Part shown: piece after piece, positions 28,245 through 38,309 of the stretch
Numbering within the stretch: the stretch's first letter is position 1
Layout of the letters: each line of letters starts with the position of its first letter
Assembly: GCF_012276695.1 (NCBI RefSeq)
Contig: NZ_CP038852.1
Coordinates: forward strand, 1,116,001 to 1,180,000
Direction of reading: 5' to 3'
Length of the DNA stretch: 64,000 nucleotides
DNA from: Candidatus Pelagibacter giovannonii
Lineage (GTDB): Bacteria > Pseudomonadota > Alphaproteobacteria > Pelagibacterales > Pelagibacteraceae
Made by a program: the position numbers and the translations under genes
The notes under the pieces: generated by a model
Seen by the model: the letters and a program-made list of their open reading frames with translations, nothing else
What the model was told of the DNA's origin: nothing
Database searches by the model: none

Positions 28245-29030
28245 TTATTGATTTTCTATTTCTTCCCAATCACTATCGTTTTGGGTTTCAATTATCGCAT
28301 TAGAGTTAGCTATTTTTTGTTGTCTATCTTGCAAATACAAACTTCTAACTGAAGCATAAAAATCCATAGAATTTTTTTCCAGGTTTTCAAAAGAGTCTAT
28401 ATTTTTTGCTCTAAAATCTATTCCAGAGCCTAGTCTTGATGCATAATAATCAAAGTCAGAAAAATGTTGAGTATTATTGGCTACAGTAACATTATACCAA
28501 ACATCTCCACCAAGTAGATTTGCAAACGAGCCTACCGTATCTCTAACAGTAGAGGGTCCCAAAACAGGTAAAACGATATAGCATCCTGTACCAACACCCA
28601 TAACACCAAGTGTTTGACCATAATCTTCCTTTTCATATTCTGGAAAACCAATTTTTTTTGCTACATCAAATATTCCAATAACTCCAACTGTTGTATTAAC
28701 AATAAACCTACCTGTGTTAACTCCAGCTTTCGTAAATTCTCCTTGAAGAACATTGTTTGGTATTGTCACTAGATTGGATAAATTATCCAACGCATTACCT
28801 GTGCCTGTTCTAATTGGGGAAGGTAATACCCTGTAAGCTTTTGCAACTGGTTCAAAAATAATATTGTCTAAAACTTGGTTAAATTTAAATGTTGCTCTAT
28901 TTACACCTTCAAAACAATCTTTAACGTCTCCTGAATTTTTTTTTGACAAGCTATTTTCACCATCTGTATCAGCACTTACGTTTGTTGATAACATTAAGCT
29001 CATTAGGGAAATTAATATAATTTTTTTCAT
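28245..29030 (-). CDS. mlaA: MlaA (VacJ) outer-membrane lipid-asymmetry protein
   Basis: 261 aa. The signal peptide ends near VSA-DTDG (about 21); I see no lipobox Cys, whereas E. coli MlaA is a lipoprotein. Conserved core: DCFEGVNRATFKFNQVLDNI, AYRVLPSPIRTGTGNALDNL, GRFIVNTTVGVIGIFDVAKK, EDYGQTLGVMGVGTGCYIVL followed by PVLGPSTVRDTVG. MlaA removes misplaced phospholipid from the outer leaflet of the outer membrane. It heads a two-gene operon with mlaC and is divergent from the amidase gene. Confidence 0.93.
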   Translation of the reverse strand: MKKIILISLMSLMLSTNVSADTDGENSLSKKNSGDVKDCFEGVNRATFKFNQVLDNIIFEPVAKAYRVLPSPIRTGTGNALDNLSNLVTIPNNVLQGEFTKAGVNTGRFIVNTTVGVIGIFDVAKKIGFPEYEKEDYGQTLGVMGVGTGCYIVLPVLGPSTVRDTVGSFANLLGGDVWYNVTVANNTQHFSDFDYYASRLGSGIDFRAKNIDSFENLEKNSMDFYASVRSLYLQDRQQKIANSNAIIETQNDSDWEEIENQ

Positions 29031-29099
29031 TATTCTAAGATTATATAATATATATAATCCTAATGTAAATCATCAATTAGCTTTAAATATGACCTAAAA

Positions 29100-29843
29100 A
29101 TGGCTTTAAAAACAATATTAAACTATTCCCCAAACTTTAGTCCTAAAAAAAGAAATTCTAAGAAAATCAAATTTATAATCTTTCATTATACGGGAATGAA
29201 AAGCGAATCTGATGCTTTAAAAAAGCTGACAGATATACAATCTGAGGTTAGCTGCCATTATTTGATTAAAAATAATGGAGAAATTGTAAAAATGGTACCT
29301 GATTTATACATTGCATGGCACGCTGGAAAATCTTCTTGGAAAAATTATAAGTCTTTAAACCAAAGTTCTATTGGAATTGAAATTACCAACCTAGGACACA
29401 AGCATGGTTATAAAAAATTTACAAAAAAACAAATTACTTCTCTTTTAAAGTTAAGTAAGTTTTTAATAAAAAAATATAAGATTAGATCTAAAAATATTTT
29501 AGGACACTCAGACATAGCAGTACTAAGAAAAAAAGACCCAGGTGAAAAATTTCCATGGAAATATTTGTCTAAAAATAGAATAGGTATATGGCATACATTA
29601 AGTAAGCAAGAGTTGACAGGCAAAAGGCAACTAAAAATAAGCAAGATAGAAGAAAATATTTTTTTCAATAACTTATTTAAGATTGGATATTCAAAAGAAT
29701 ATCCAAAAGATAAGGATAAGAATAAATATTTAAGAGAATTGACAAAAAATTTTCAAAGAAGGTTTAGGCAAGAGTTAATTGATGATAAGATTGATCAAGA
29801 ATGCCTGATTATTAGTAAAAATCTAATTAATTCACATAATTAA
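29100..29843 (+). CDS. AmpD/AmiD-type N-acetylmuramoyl-L-alanine amidase
   Basis: 247 aa with an Amidase_2 domain. The zinc ligands appear as H29 in FIIFHYTGM, His near 137 in LGHSDIAVLRKKDPGEKFPW, and the Asp of KDPG in the same stretch. SCHYLIKNNGEIVKMV and AWHAGKSSWKNYKSLNQSSI carry the usual fold landmarks. It cleaves the lactyl-L-Ala bond of muropeptides. No clear signal peptide is seen, which fits cytosolic muropeptide recycling (AmpD) more than periplasmic AmiD, although it is longer than AmpD and has a C-terminal basic region (about 190-247) that might be a degenerate wall-binding domain. Confidence 0.85.
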   Translation: MALKTILNYSPNFSPKKRNSKKIKFIIFHYTGMKSESDALKKLTDIQSEVSCHYLIKNNGEIVKMVPDLYIAWHAGKSSWKNYKSLNQSSIGIEITNLGHKHGYKKFTKKQITSLLKLSKFLIKKYKIRSKNILGHSDIAVLRKKDPGEKFPWKYLSKNRIGIWHTLSKQELTGKRQLKISKIEENIFFNNLFKIGYSKEYPKDKDKNKYLRELTKNFQRRFRQELIDDKIDQECLIISKNLINSHN

Positions 29844-29881
29844 ATTTTTCTTGAAGTTCTATAGTTTAGTAATAAATTGCA

Positions 29882-30240
29882 TCTGCTAGATGAACGATTT
29901 ATCACTTTAATTTATTAAAGAGGAAAGTCCGGGCTCCGCAAAGACACAGTGCCAGATAATACCTGGCGGGGGAAACCCTAGGGATAGTGCCACAGAAAAT
30001 ATACCGCCATAACATGGCAAGGGTGAAAAGGTGTGGTAAGAGCGCACCGGTTCTATTGGTAACAATGAACGCTGGAAAACCCCACTGGGAGCAAGACTAA
30101 GTAGAGATGACATTGTTGCAAAACTAAAAGCCGTCTTTGGCTAGTCATCAGGGTTAGTTGCTTGAGCTTAAGAGTGATCTTAAGCCTAGAGAAATGATAG
30201 ATTTAAATGACAGAACCCGGCTTATAGTTTATCTAGCAAA
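29882..30240 (+). ncRNA. rnpB: RNase P RNA (bacterial type A)
   Basis: Contains the universal core GAGGAAAGTCCGGGCTCC (29920-29937), the block GTGCCACAGAAAATATACCGCC, and the 3' ACAGAACCCGGCTTA. Helix P1 is explicit: TGCTAGATGAAC (29884-29895) pairs over 12 bp, one G-T included, with GTTTATCTAGCA (30227-30238). This is the catalytic subunit that trims tRNA 5' ends. The terminal stem sets the limits. Confidence 0.95.
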
Positions 30241-30270
30241 CTTATCTACAGTTCAATTTTAATTAAATTT

Positions 30271-30350
30271 AGATGTTCACCTTTTGATTCACAATTGAAT
30301 CATTTCTGTTCTTATTCTTAGTCTTAGAATTGTATTGAGGTGAAACTAAA
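30271..30350 (+). ncRNA. Candidate three-way-junction RNA structure between rnpB and mraZ
   Basis: The outer stem TTCACCT (30276-30282) pairs with AGGTGAA (30338-30344). It encloses a perfect hairpin GATTCA-CAAT-TGAATC (30286-30301) and a second, ATTCT-TAGTCTT-AGAAT (30314-30330). All three helices are Watson-Crick. It could be a processed rnpB trailer, a small RNA or chance in AT-rich DNA. No known family recognised. Confidence 0.3.
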
Positions 30351-30423
30351 AATTGATTTTATACTTAATGTAGATAGGTAAAAGTATTCACAATCATCGT
30401 CAAATAAGCCTAAAATGAACATA

Positions 30424-30452
30424 TTGACTCTATGTATAAAAACCCATATTGT
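30424..30452 (+). promoter_or_regulatory. Predicted sigma-70 promoter of the dcw operon
   Basis: TTGACT (30424-30429), a 17-nt spacer, and TATTGT (30447-30452), 43 nt before the mraZ start. The -35 is near consensus and the spacing ideal; the -10 matches four of six. Its -10 and start region lie within the MraZ-type operator array. Confidence 0.55.
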
Positions 30453-30466
30453 CCCATATATTCCCA
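30443..30466 (-). promoter_or_regulatory. Triple MraZ operator
   Basis: On the minus strand three TGGGN boxes occur with exactly 5-nt spacers (TGGGA-5-TGGGA-5-TGGGT); on the plus strand CCCA begins at 30443, 30453 and 30463. E. coli MraZ is known to bind TGGGN repeats separated by 5 nt upstream of its own operon. The array overlaps the predicted -10, which suggests autorepression of the whole division/wall operon. Confidence 0.75.
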
Positions 30467-30494
30467 AATAAGGAATTTATGAAATATAAAAAAT

Positions 30495-30962
30495 ATGTTT
30501 TTATCTACTTACGAGAACAAAATAGACAAAAAGGGGAGAGTATCTGTGCCTGCTAATTTTAGATCTCATCTTTCTAACTTAGGATACAACGGTGTTATCT
30601 GTTATCCCTCATTTAATAATCAGTCTATAGAAGCCTGTTCACAAGATAGAATTGAAAAACTTTCTGCAAGTATAGATTCATTAAGTCCATTTGAAGAAAA
30701 AAGAGACTATTTTGCAACATCAATTTTATCTGAGAGTATGAATTTACAATTTGATAGTGAAGGTAGAATTTCATTATCAACAAAATTATTAAAACATGCA
30801 AAAATAAAAAACAGCATGCTATTTGTTGGCCAGGGTCAGACATTCCAAATATGGGAACCAGCAGCATTTGAAAAATTTAAGATCAATGCAAGAAAAAAAG
30901 CAAATCTAAACCGTGCAAGTCTTAAATGGGAAAAACATTTTAATAACAATGAGGGGAAATAA
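30495..30962 (+). CDS. mraZ: MraZ transcriptional regulator
   Basis: 155 aa with two SpoVT/AbrB-like halves: [20 protein letters not shown] at the N terminus and [20 protein letters not shown] in the second half (about residues 75-95). MraZ forms a ring-shaped multimer that binds tandem boxes in its own promoter and represses the dcw cluster in E. coli. Three matching boxes lie 29-52 nt upstream. It is first in the operon, 2 nt before ftsZ. Confidence 0.95.
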   Translation: MFLSTYENKIDKKGRVSVPANFRSHLSNLGYNGVICYPSFNNQSIEACSQDRIEKLSASIDSLSPFEEKRDYFATSILSESMNLQFDSEGRISLSTKLLKHAKIKNSMLFVGQGQTFQIWEPAAFEKFKINARKKANLNRASLKWEKHFNNNEGK

Positions 30963-30964
30963 AA

Positions 30965-32452
30965 ATGACAATTAACTTTAAATCACCAGAAATAAAAGAA
31001 TTACAACCAAGATTATTAGTTGTAGGAGTTGGCGGTGCAGGCGGAAACGCACTTAATGAAATGATTGATAGTGGACTTCAAGGAGTAGAGTTCATAGCAG
31101 TAAATACAGATGCCCAAGATTTAAAGTCAAGTAAAGCTAAAGCAAGAATTCAAATTGGTCTAAATTTAACGAAAGGCTTAGGTGCTGGAGCGAAGCATGA
31201 CATTGGTCAAGCAGCTGCAGATGAATCTTTAAATGAAATTGTAAATACACTTCAGGGTGCAAACATGGTTTTTATAACTGCTGGTATGGGTGGTGGAACT
31301 GGAACGGGTGCCGCACACGTTATCGCAAGAGCTGCTAAAGAATTAAATATTTTAACAGTAGGTGTTGTAACACTTCCTTTCTTATATGAAGGACCATCAA
31401 GAATGAGAAGAGCTCAGATAGGTCTTGAAGAATTAAGAAAACATGTAGACACAATTATTGTAATTCCAAATCAAAATCTGTTTAAGGTTGCGAACGAACA
31501 AACTACATTTGAAGAATCATTTAATCTTTCAAACAATGTTTTAATGCAAGGTGTACAAAGTGTAACTGATCTAATGGTTAGACCAGGTATTGTTAATCTA
31601 GATTTTGCTGATGTTGAAACTGTAATGGCTTCAATGGGTAAAGCAATGATGGGAACTGGTGAAGCTGAAGGAGAAGATAGAGCATCTAAAGCAACAGATA
31701 TGGCAATTAGCAATCCATTAATTGATGACTATACATTAAAAGGTGCAAAAGGATTATTAGTAAATATTACTGGTGGTAAGGATCTTAAACTTTTTGAAGT
31801 TGATGAAGTTGTTAACAAAATAAGAGCTGAAGTAGATCCAGAAGCTGAAGTAATTATTGGTGCCATTACATCTGGTGACCTTGATGGAAAAATCAGAGTA
31901 TCAATTGTTGCAACAGCATTAGATGGTCAACAACCAGAAAGTAAATCTGTAATCAACATGGTTCACAGAATACAAAATAGAAATCCTGGTTATTCAGATT
32001 TTAACAGTATTAATTCTGCTCAATCATTTAACTTTTCACCTACGATGACTAGCCCTATTTCGCATGGAGCAAACGCATTAAAGTTAGAAAATGAAATAAT
32101 TGTAGAGCCAGCTACAAACACTACATCATCAGAAATGATGAATGAGCAAACTGCTACCAATCAAGAAGTTGAAAGTATTGTTGAAAATAATCAATCAAAT
32201 GATTATGAACAATCTTTTTCGGAGGAAGCACTTACAACTGCACAGCTTGAAGAAAATAGCCCAATAGAGGAACAGCATATTTCTAATGGACTTGAAAACT
32301 TTGTCGTAGAAGGTGAAGATGCGCCAGATCTATTTAGCTCGGATAGTGCAACTTCAGAGGCAGAAGGATTTTTATTAAATGAAACTTCCGAAAATACCCC
32401 AGAAGATGATGATCTAGAAATACCAGCATTTTTAAGAAGACAAAAGAATTAA
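30965..32452 (+). CDS. ftsZ: Cell division GTPase FtsZ
   Basis: 495 aa. GTP-binding domain with [12 protein letters not shown] (19-30), the tubulin signature GGGTGTG (109-115), and the T7 loop region [20 protein letters not shown]. An extended acidic linker (about 330-480) is followed by the conserved C-terminal peptide [14 protein letters not shown] that binds FtsA and other partners. It polymerises into the division ring. The position is notable: directly after mraZ and before rsmH, rather than after ftsA where most Proteobacteria have it, so it would share the MraZ-controlled promoter. Confidence 0.97.
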   Translation: MTINFKSPEIKELQPRLLVVGVGGAGGNALNEMIDSGLQGVEFIAVNTDAQDLKSSKAKARIQIGLNLTKGLGAGAKHDIGQAAADESLNEIVNTLQGANMVFITAGMGGGTGTGAAHVIARAAKELNILTVGVVTLPFLYEGPSRMRRAQIGLEELRKHVDTIIVIPNQNLFKVANEQTTFEESFNLSNNVLMQGVQSVTDLMVRPGIVNLDFADVETVMASMGKAMMGTGEAEGEDRASKATDMAISNPLIDDYTLKGAKGLLVNITGGKDLKLFEVDEVVNKIRAEVDPEAEVIIGAITSGDLDGKIRVSIVATALDGQQPESKSVINMVHRIQNRNPGYSDFNSINSAQSFNFSPTMTSPISHGANALKLENEIIVEPATNTTSSEMMNEQTATNQEVESIVENNQSNDYEQSFSEEALTTAQLEENSPIEEQHISNGLENFVVEGEDAPDLFSSDSATSEAEGFLLNETSENTPEDDDLEIPAFLRRQKN

Positions 32453-32470
32453 TGGTCCTCAAAAAAATAA

Positions 32471-33481
32471 ATGATAGCCACCATAATACCAGATGTGAGA
32501 AATCATTATCCGGTATTGCTAAGTGAAATAATTAGCATAATTACCCCTCAATATGGTGGCACATTTATTGACTGTACTTTCGGTCAAGGCGGATACACAA
32601 AAAAAATACTAAATTTCCCAGCAACAAAAGTAATTGCATTAGATAGAGATTCTGAGAGTTATAAAAAAGCTCAAGAACTTCAAAATAGTTTTGAAGATAG
32701 GCTGTTATTTAAAAATATTAAATTTAGTCAATTAAATAATCTAAAGTTAAAGGATGAAAATATCAAAGCTGTAATTTTTGATTTAGGGTACTCATTGAAT
32801 CAGATTAAAGACCCAAAAAAAGGTCTTTCATTTGATACTGTAGGTGAACTTAATATGAAAATGGGTATGAATGATTTTTCAGCAAAAGAAGCAATTAATC
32901 AATTAGATGAAAAAGAACTTACAAAGATATTTAAATATTTTGGTGATGAATTAGATAGTAAAAGAATAGCACACAATATTGTTGAAGATAGATCCAAAAG
33001 AGAAATAACAACAGAAGAGTTAGTTAGAATTATAGAGTCTTCAAAAAGAAAAAGAAATTATAAGACACATAGTGCAACTAAAGTTTTCCAAGCATTAAGA
33101 ATATTTGTAAATAAAGAAATTAGTGAACTAATTTATGGATTAATTAATGCCGCTAAAGTTGTTAAAAAAGATGGTGTTATTGCAGTTGTAACATTTCATT
33201 CTCTAGAAGATAAAATTGTTAAATACTTTTTTAAAAGTTTGTCTGAAAATAAAAGTGTCTCAAGACATATGCCAAAAACTGAAGAAAAATTAAATCTATT
33301 TAAGTCTGTTATAAAAAAGCCAATAATACCAAGTGACAAAGAAATTAGAGAAAATCCACCCTCTAGATCGGCCAAGTTACGTTATGTAATTAAAAAAGAA
33401 GACTTTTTTGACTTTGAAACAGATATCTTGAATAAATTTAAACATTTAATTGATATTGAGAATTTGTCAAAAAAACTATGA
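32471..33481 (+). CDS. rsmH: 16S rRNA (cytosine1402-N4)-methyltransferase
   Basis: 336 aa. SAM-binding motif I is [16 protein letters not shown] (about 33-48); the family also shows [11 protein letters not shown] near the start, [35 protein letters not shown] and [17 protein letters not shown]. RsmH (formerly MraW) methylates C1402 in the ribosomal P site and is usually second in dcw clusters. The stop overlaps the ftsL start (ATGA). Confidence 0.95.
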   Translation: MIATIIPDVRNHYPVLLSEIISIITPQYGGTFIDCTFGQGGYTKKILNFPATKVIALDRDSESYKKAQELQNSFEDRLLFKNIKFSQLNNLKLKDENIKAVIFDLGYSLNQIKDPKKGLSFDTVGELNMKMGMNDFSAKEAINQLDEKELTKIFKYFGDELDSKRIAHNIVEDRSKREITTEELVRIIESSKRKRNYKTHSATKVFQALRIFVNKEISELIYGLINAAKVVKKDGVIAVVTFHSLEDKIVKYFFKSLSENKSVSRHMPKTEEKLNLFKSVIKKPIIPSDKEIRENPPSRSAKLRYVIKKEDFFDFETDILNKFKHLIDIENLSKKL

Positions 33482-33786
33482 AACAATTAGTGTTAACTGT
33501 TATTTTTGTATTAATATTAATCACATCACTGGTTAAAAATTCCACAAAAGAAATAGAAGATCAAATTTTTGCAATCAAAGAAAATATAAGACCTTTAAAA
33601 GCGGAACGTGAAGATGTGCTGCTTGAGTTTAATTATTTGAGTTCTCCTGAAAAATTAGTTCAGTATCAGACACAATATTTTGAAAAAGACTTAATTAAAA
33701 TTGAAATTACAAATATTAAAGAAATCATTGAAAACAATGAAACTTTAGAAATAAACAACTTAATCAGCAAGTATAGTAATGAATAA
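33478..33786 (+). CDS. ftsL: Cell division protein FtsL
   Basis: 102 aa with a single N-terminal membrane helix (about 3-18, [16 protein letters not shown]) and then a coiled coil (about 20-60) ending in the [23 protein letters not shown] segment typical of FtsL. It forms the FtsQLB complex that activates FtsWI. Sequence is weakly conserved, so assignment rests on size, topology and the position between rsmH and ftsI, which it overlaps by 8 nt. Confidence 0.88.
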   Translation: MKQLVLTVIFVLILITSLVKNSTKEIEDQIFAIKENIRPLKAEREDVLLEFNYLSSPEKLVQYQTQYFEKDLIKIEITNIKEIIENNETLEINNLISKYSNE

Positions 33787-35455
33787 TAAAAAAAATATTA
33801 TTTTAGAAGAATATGAAAATGAATTTTCATATAAAAAAAGTAAAACTAATTTAGATATACAGTTTAATAGAATAGCTTTTATTTTTTTTGTTTTCTTAAT
33901 GATTTCAGTAATTTATTCAATACAATTGCTTCATTTAGGCTCCTTAAAAACCGAAGATAGCAAGAAATTCTTAACTGAAAATAAAAACCATAGAGCAGAC
34001 ATACTTGATAGAAATGGAAATTATTTAGTTAAAACAGTTAAGTCGATAGATATTGGTATTAACCCTATTGAGGTAATTGATAAAAAAAAACTCTTAATTA
34101 ATCTACAGTTAATATTCCCCAATAAAGACTATGCTGAAGTCATAAAAAAACTTAAAAAAAATAAATTCTTTTATTTTGAAAAAAAAATATCTTCTGAAAA
34201 CTATGAAAAAATCATGCTACTAGGAGATAAATCGATTAAATCAGAAGAAAAACTAACTAGAATTTATCCTCAAAAAAACCTCTTTAGTCATATTATTGGT
34301 CAAATAGATGATGACAATAAAGGTATATCAGGACTTGAAAAATCTTTTAATGAAAAATTAAAACAAACAAGCGAACCACTTAAATTAACAGTAGATACTG
34401 ACATACAATTTTTAATTAGAGAAGAATTAGTAAAGTTTCAATCTATATTTAGAAGCAAAGGTAGTACTGCAATTTTGATGAATGTTAATAATGGAGAAAT
34501 TATATCTATGGTTTCTTATCCAGATTTTGATCTCAATAAAAGAGAGAAGATAGTGGATGTCAATTTTATTAATAGAGCAACAAAAGGAGTATTTGAATTA
34601 GGCTCAGTATTTAAAACTTTTACAGTAGCAGCTGGATTAGAGGAAGGTTTAATTAATACTGACACAGAATTTTTAAATTTAGAAAAAAGATTACAATGTG
34701 GAAAAAGTAGTATATCTGAATATGACAATGAAATACCATCCAATCTTACTGTAGAACAAATTTTAATCAGGTCTGGAAACATAGGTTCTGTAAGAATTGG
34801 ACAAAAATTAGAAATTGTTAAATTAAAAGCTTTTTTAGAAAAAATTGGAATCCTAAGTAAAATAAATTTTGACATAGAGGAAGTTGGAGAGCCTATTCCA
34901 TTTAGGTGGGGAAAATGTAAACTAGCGACCGTGTCTTTTGGGCATGGAATAACTACAACTCCACTACAGCTAGCAAAAGCTTATGCAATAATTTCAAACG
35001 GTGGTTTTGCTGTTGAACCCAGCTTAATAAAAAGTGAGTTAAGAAATAATCAGCAAAAAAAAAGAATAATCAAAGCTGGTATTTCAGAAAAAATAAACCT
35101 GATACTCAGAAAAATTGTAACTACTACAGAAGGTACAGCGGGGCTTGTAAACATTAAAGGTTATGAAGTTGGTGGAAAAACAGGAACTGCTCAAAAAACA
35201 ATAGTAGGCGGCTATTCTAAAGCAAAAGTTAATACATTTGCGGGTATTTTTCCTACCTCTAAACCCAAATATGTACTGATAGTTCTACTCGATGAGCCGA
35301 AAACATCATCAGATTACGTATATGAATATAAAAATAAAAAAGGTTCATATAAAGGAACACCATTTAATACAGCAGGCTGGACATCTGTTGAGGTAGCAGG
35401 AAAAATGATAGAAAAAATTGGTCCTATTCTAGCCACAAAATATATAGAAAATTAA
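33779..35455 (+). CDS. ftsI: Septal peptidoglycan transpeptidase FtsI (PBP3)
   Basis: 558 aa. A short cytoplasmic N terminus, one membrane helix (about 30-50), a pedestal domain, then the transpeptidase domain with SVFK (active Ser near 275), SGN (near 330, IRSGNIGSVRIG) and KTGT (near 464, GGKTGTAQKT). It cross-links septal peptidoglycan together with the FtsW glycosyltransferase encoded downstream. Gap to the next gene is 7 nt. Confidence 0.95.
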   Translation: MNNKKNIILEEYENEFSYKKSKTNLDIQFNRIAFIFFVFLMISVIYSIQLLHLGSLKTEDSKKFLTENKNHRADILDRNGNYLVKTVKSIDIGINPIEVIDKKKLLINLQLIFPNKDYAEVIKKLKKNKFFYFEKKISSENYEKIMLLGDKSIKSEEKLTRIYPQKNLFSHIIGQIDDDNKGISGLEKSFNEKLKQTSEPLKLTVDTDIQFLIREELVKFQSIFRSKGSTAILMNVNNGEIISMVSYPDFDLNKREKIVDVNFINRATKGVFELGSVFKTFTVAAGLEEGLINTDTEFLNLEKRLQCGKSSISEYDNEIPSNLTVEQILIRSGNIGSVRIGQKLEIVKLKAFLEKIGILSKINFDIEEVGEPIPFRWGKCKLATVSFGHGITTTPLQLAKAYAIISNGGFAVEPSLIKSELRNNQQKKRIIKAGISEKINLILRKIVTTTEGTAGLVNIKGYEVGGKTGTAQKTIVGGYSKAKVNTFAGIFPTSKPKYVLIVLLDEPKTSSDYVYEYKNKKGSYKGTPFNTAGWTSVEVAGKMIEKIGPILATKYIEN

Positions 35456-35462
35456 AATTTAT

Positions 35463-38309
35463 ATGTTGATAGGTAGTTTTCTTAAAAATATTAAAAAAGA
35501 AGTTCGAAATCATCGGTTTGCTGGCCTTAGTTTTAATAGTGCAGATTGTAAAAAGGATTATATTTTTTTTGCAATTAAAGGGACAAAATCAGATGGAAAT
35601 AAATTCATTGATCATGCAATTATAAAAGGTGCAAAAATAATTATTTCTGAACAAAAATTTGAAGGCATAAAAAATAAGGTATTATTTTTAAGATCAAAAA
35701 ATGTTAGAAAATTATTATCAGAATTATCGTATAAAATAACAAAAAATAAACCCAAAAATTTAATTGCTGTAACAGGAACAAATGGAAAATCATCAATTGC
35801 AGATTTTTATTTTCAACTACTGAACTTAAGTAATAAAAAAGTAGCTTCTATTGGAACATTAGGAATTAGGACAAAAAATAATTTAAAGAATGTTTCTAAT
35901 ACCACATTAGATCCAATTGGATTAAGCAAAATATTAAATGATTTAAAAAAACAAAGAATTGACAATGTTATATTGGAAGCTTCTAGTCATGGACTAAAGC
36001 AAAATAGACTTGATGGCTTGAAATTTAATACTGCAATTTTTACAAATTTATCTCATGATCATTTAGATTATCACAAAACATTTAATGATTATCTTAAATC
36101 AAAATTATATCTATTTGAGAAACTATTGAAACCTAGAGGAAGCATCATTACCGATAGTCAAATTCCAGAATATAAAAATTTAAAAAAAATATCACTAAAT
36201 AATAAATTTAATCTTCAGGTTTTATCAAAAAGTAATAATGGAATAGACATTTATTCACATAAATTTAAAGATGATAAACAAATAATTGAAATTACACACA
36301 ATCAAAAAAATTATAAATTGCAGACAGATTTAATTGGTAGAATTCAATTAAAAAACTTATTCATGGCAATGCTTGCTGCTAAAAAAAGTAATTTAAAATT
36401 TGATAAAATAGTGAAATTGGCTTCAAGTGTAAAATCAGTAAGTGGTAGATTTGAAAAAATTGGAACTTTAAAAAATAAATCAAAAGTTATTTTAGATTAT
36501 GCTCATACACCTGATGCATTAAATGCTTGTTTGTCTAATTTGAAAGAACAATTTGAAAATAAAAGAATTTTCATTGTATTTGGATGTGGTGGTAATAGAG
36601 ATAAAGACAAAAGACCCATGATGGGAAAAATAGCCAATCAATACTGTGACAGAGTTTATTTAACTGACGATAATCCAAGAAATGAAAATCCACAAAAAAT
36701 AAGATTAGCTATTAAAAAAACCATTGATAAATCAAAAATTTTTGAGATTGCAAGTAGGTCTAAGGCTATTCATAAGGCTATATCTGATTTAAATACTGGT
36801 GATATTCTAGTTATTGCAGGCAAAGGTCATGAACAGATGCAAGATTATGGAAAGTTTGTAAATAAATTTTCTGACAGGTTGGAAATACTACACAATATTA
36901 AATTAAAAAATAAAATTCTTTCAACTAATCTTAAAATAAATATTTTAAAAGAGATTAGCAACTCTCCACAAATTAATTCAAATATAAAAATAAACAATGC
37001 ATCAATTAATTCTAAAACAATAAATAAAAATGACATATTCTTTGCAATAAAAGGAAATAATAAAGATGGAAATTCATATGTTAACGAAGCCTTCCAAAAT
37101 GGTGCATCATTAATAATAGCTAACAATCAAAAAAAATCTAAAAAAAAAATTATAGTAGATAATACGTTGCAGCTTTTAACAGAGGCCTCATTAAAACTAA
37201 GAGAAAATTTATCTAGTAAAATTATATCTATAACGGGTAGTTGCGGAAAAACTTCCCTTAAAGAATTGTTAGGAAAAACTTTAAGCAAGATTAGTAATGT
37301 AACTTATTCACCAAAATCTTTTAATAATAAATTTGGAGTACCGTTAAGTTTATTTAATCTAAGAGAAAATGATGAATTTGGTGTTTTTGAAATTGGAATG
37401 GATAAAAAAGGTGAGATTGATTATTTATCAAAAATTATTAAACCTGATGTTGGTGTTATTACAAATATTTCCTATGCACATATTAAGAATTTTAAAAACA
37501 TTCATCAAGTAGCACTAGCAAAGTCAGAAATTATTAATAATATAAAAATTAATGGATTTCTTGTTTTAAACAAAGATGATAAATTTTATAATTTACATAA
37601 AAAGATTGCTAAGAAAAAAAAGATAAATATTCTTTCATTTGGTTTAAAAAATAAATCAGCAGATATTTTTTTAAAAAAAATAGTTAAAGAAAAATCTAAA
37701 TATAAGATATTTGTAAATATTAATAAAAAACAAACTTATTTTTATGTAAGATCAATTTTTGAAAATAATTTAAAAAACTTATTAGCGGCAATTGCAATTA
37801 TATCAATTTATAAAGATACACGAAAATTAGATAAAAATATATTTTTTGATTATGAGATAACAAAAGGCCGAGGAGATATAATAAAAATAAGATTAAATAA
37901 AAAAAGTATTTTTATTGTAGACGAAAGCTATAACTCTAATCCTTTATCATTAAAATCTGCTATAAAAAATTTTGATGAATTAAAAATTGATAACACTAAA
38001 AAAAAATTAATACTGGGTGATATGCTGGAGTTAGGAAATTATTCAAAGAAGCTACACTTAGAGATTGGTAAAGATATTAATAAAACTTCTCTTAAAAATA
38101 TTAATGTAATGGGCAAACATATTTTATATACTTATAAAAACCTTGATAAACACCGTAGAGGGGTTACTTTGAAAGATAATTCTAAAATAATTGATTTGAT
38201 AAAAAATGATTTAAATAATAATGATTATTTAATGATTAAGGGTTCAAACTCTACTGGACTTAACAATCTAGTTAAAAAATTAAAAACTGGTAAGTTTAAT
38301 GCTTTATAG
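35463..38309 (+). CDS. murEF: MurE-MurF fusion (UDP-MurNAc-tripeptide synthetase and D-Ala-D-Ala-adding enzyme)
   Basis: 948 aa, twice the length of one Mur ligase. Residues 1-480 are MurE: ATP loop AVTGTNGKSSIADF (about 99-112), DYAHTPDALNACL, and the DNPR motif (LTDDNPRNENP) that marks meso-diaminopimelate as substrate. Residues about 485-948 are MurF: N-terminal INSKTINKNDIFFAIKGN, ATP loop SITGSCGKTSLKELL (about 588-602), and DESYNSNPLSLKSAI. It carries out two consecutive additions to UDP-MurNAc-dipeptide, so fusion may channel the tripeptide. No stop or frameshift lies at the junction. The end overlaps the mraY start by 11 nt. Confidence 0.95.
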   Translation: MLIGSFLKNIKKEVRNHRFAGLSFNSADCKKDYIFFAIKGTKSDGNKFIDHAIIKGAKIIISEQKFEGIKNKVLFLRSKNVRKLLSELSYKITKNKPKNLIAVTGTNGKSSIADFYFQLLNLSNKKVASIGTLGIRTKNNLKNVSNTTLDPIGLSKILNDLKKQRIDNVILEASSHGLKQNRLDGLKFNTAIFTNLSHDHLDYHKTFNDYLKSKLYLFEKLLKPRGSIITDSQIPEYKNLKKISLNNKFNLQVLSKSNNGIDIYSHKFKDDKQIIEITHNQKNYKLQTDLIGRIQLKNLFMAMLAAKKSNLKFDKIVKLASSVKSVSGRFEKIGTLKNKSKVILDYAHTPDALNACLSNLKEQFENKRIFIVFGCGGNRDKDKRPMMGKIANQYCDRVYLTDDNPRNENPQKIRLAIKKTIDKSKIFEIASRSKAIHKAISDLNTGDILVIAGKGHEQMQDYGKFVNKFSDRLEILHNIKLKNKILSTNLKINILKEISNSPQINSNIKINNASINSKTINKNDIFFAIKGNNKDGNSYVNEAFQNGASLIIANNQKKSKKKIIVDNTLQLLTEASLKLRENLSSKIISITGSCGKTSLKELLGKTLSKISNVTYSPKSFNNKFGVPLSLFNLRENDEFGVFEIGMDKKGEIDYLSKIIKPDVGVITNISYAHIKNFKNIHQVALAKSEIINNIKINGFLVLNKDDKFYNLHKKIAKKKKINILSFGLKNKSADIFLKKIVKEKSKYKIFVNINKKQTYFYVRSIFENNLKNLLAAIAIISIYKDTRKLDKNIFFDYEITKGRGDIIKIRLNKKSIFIVDESYNSNPLSLKSAIKNFDELKIDNTKKKLILGDMLELGNYSKKLHLEIGKDINKTSLKNINVMGKHILYTYKNLDKHRRGVTLKDNSKIIDLIKNDLNNNDYLMIKGSNSTGLNNLVKKLKTGKFNAL

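Noticed and set aside
30479..30556. 25-codon ORF starting just after AAGGA and overlapping mraZ
   Set aside because: Encodes a basic, uninformative peptide ([11 protein letters not shown]...) and overlaps the conserved mraZ start; probably chance, though it has the better ribosome-binding context.
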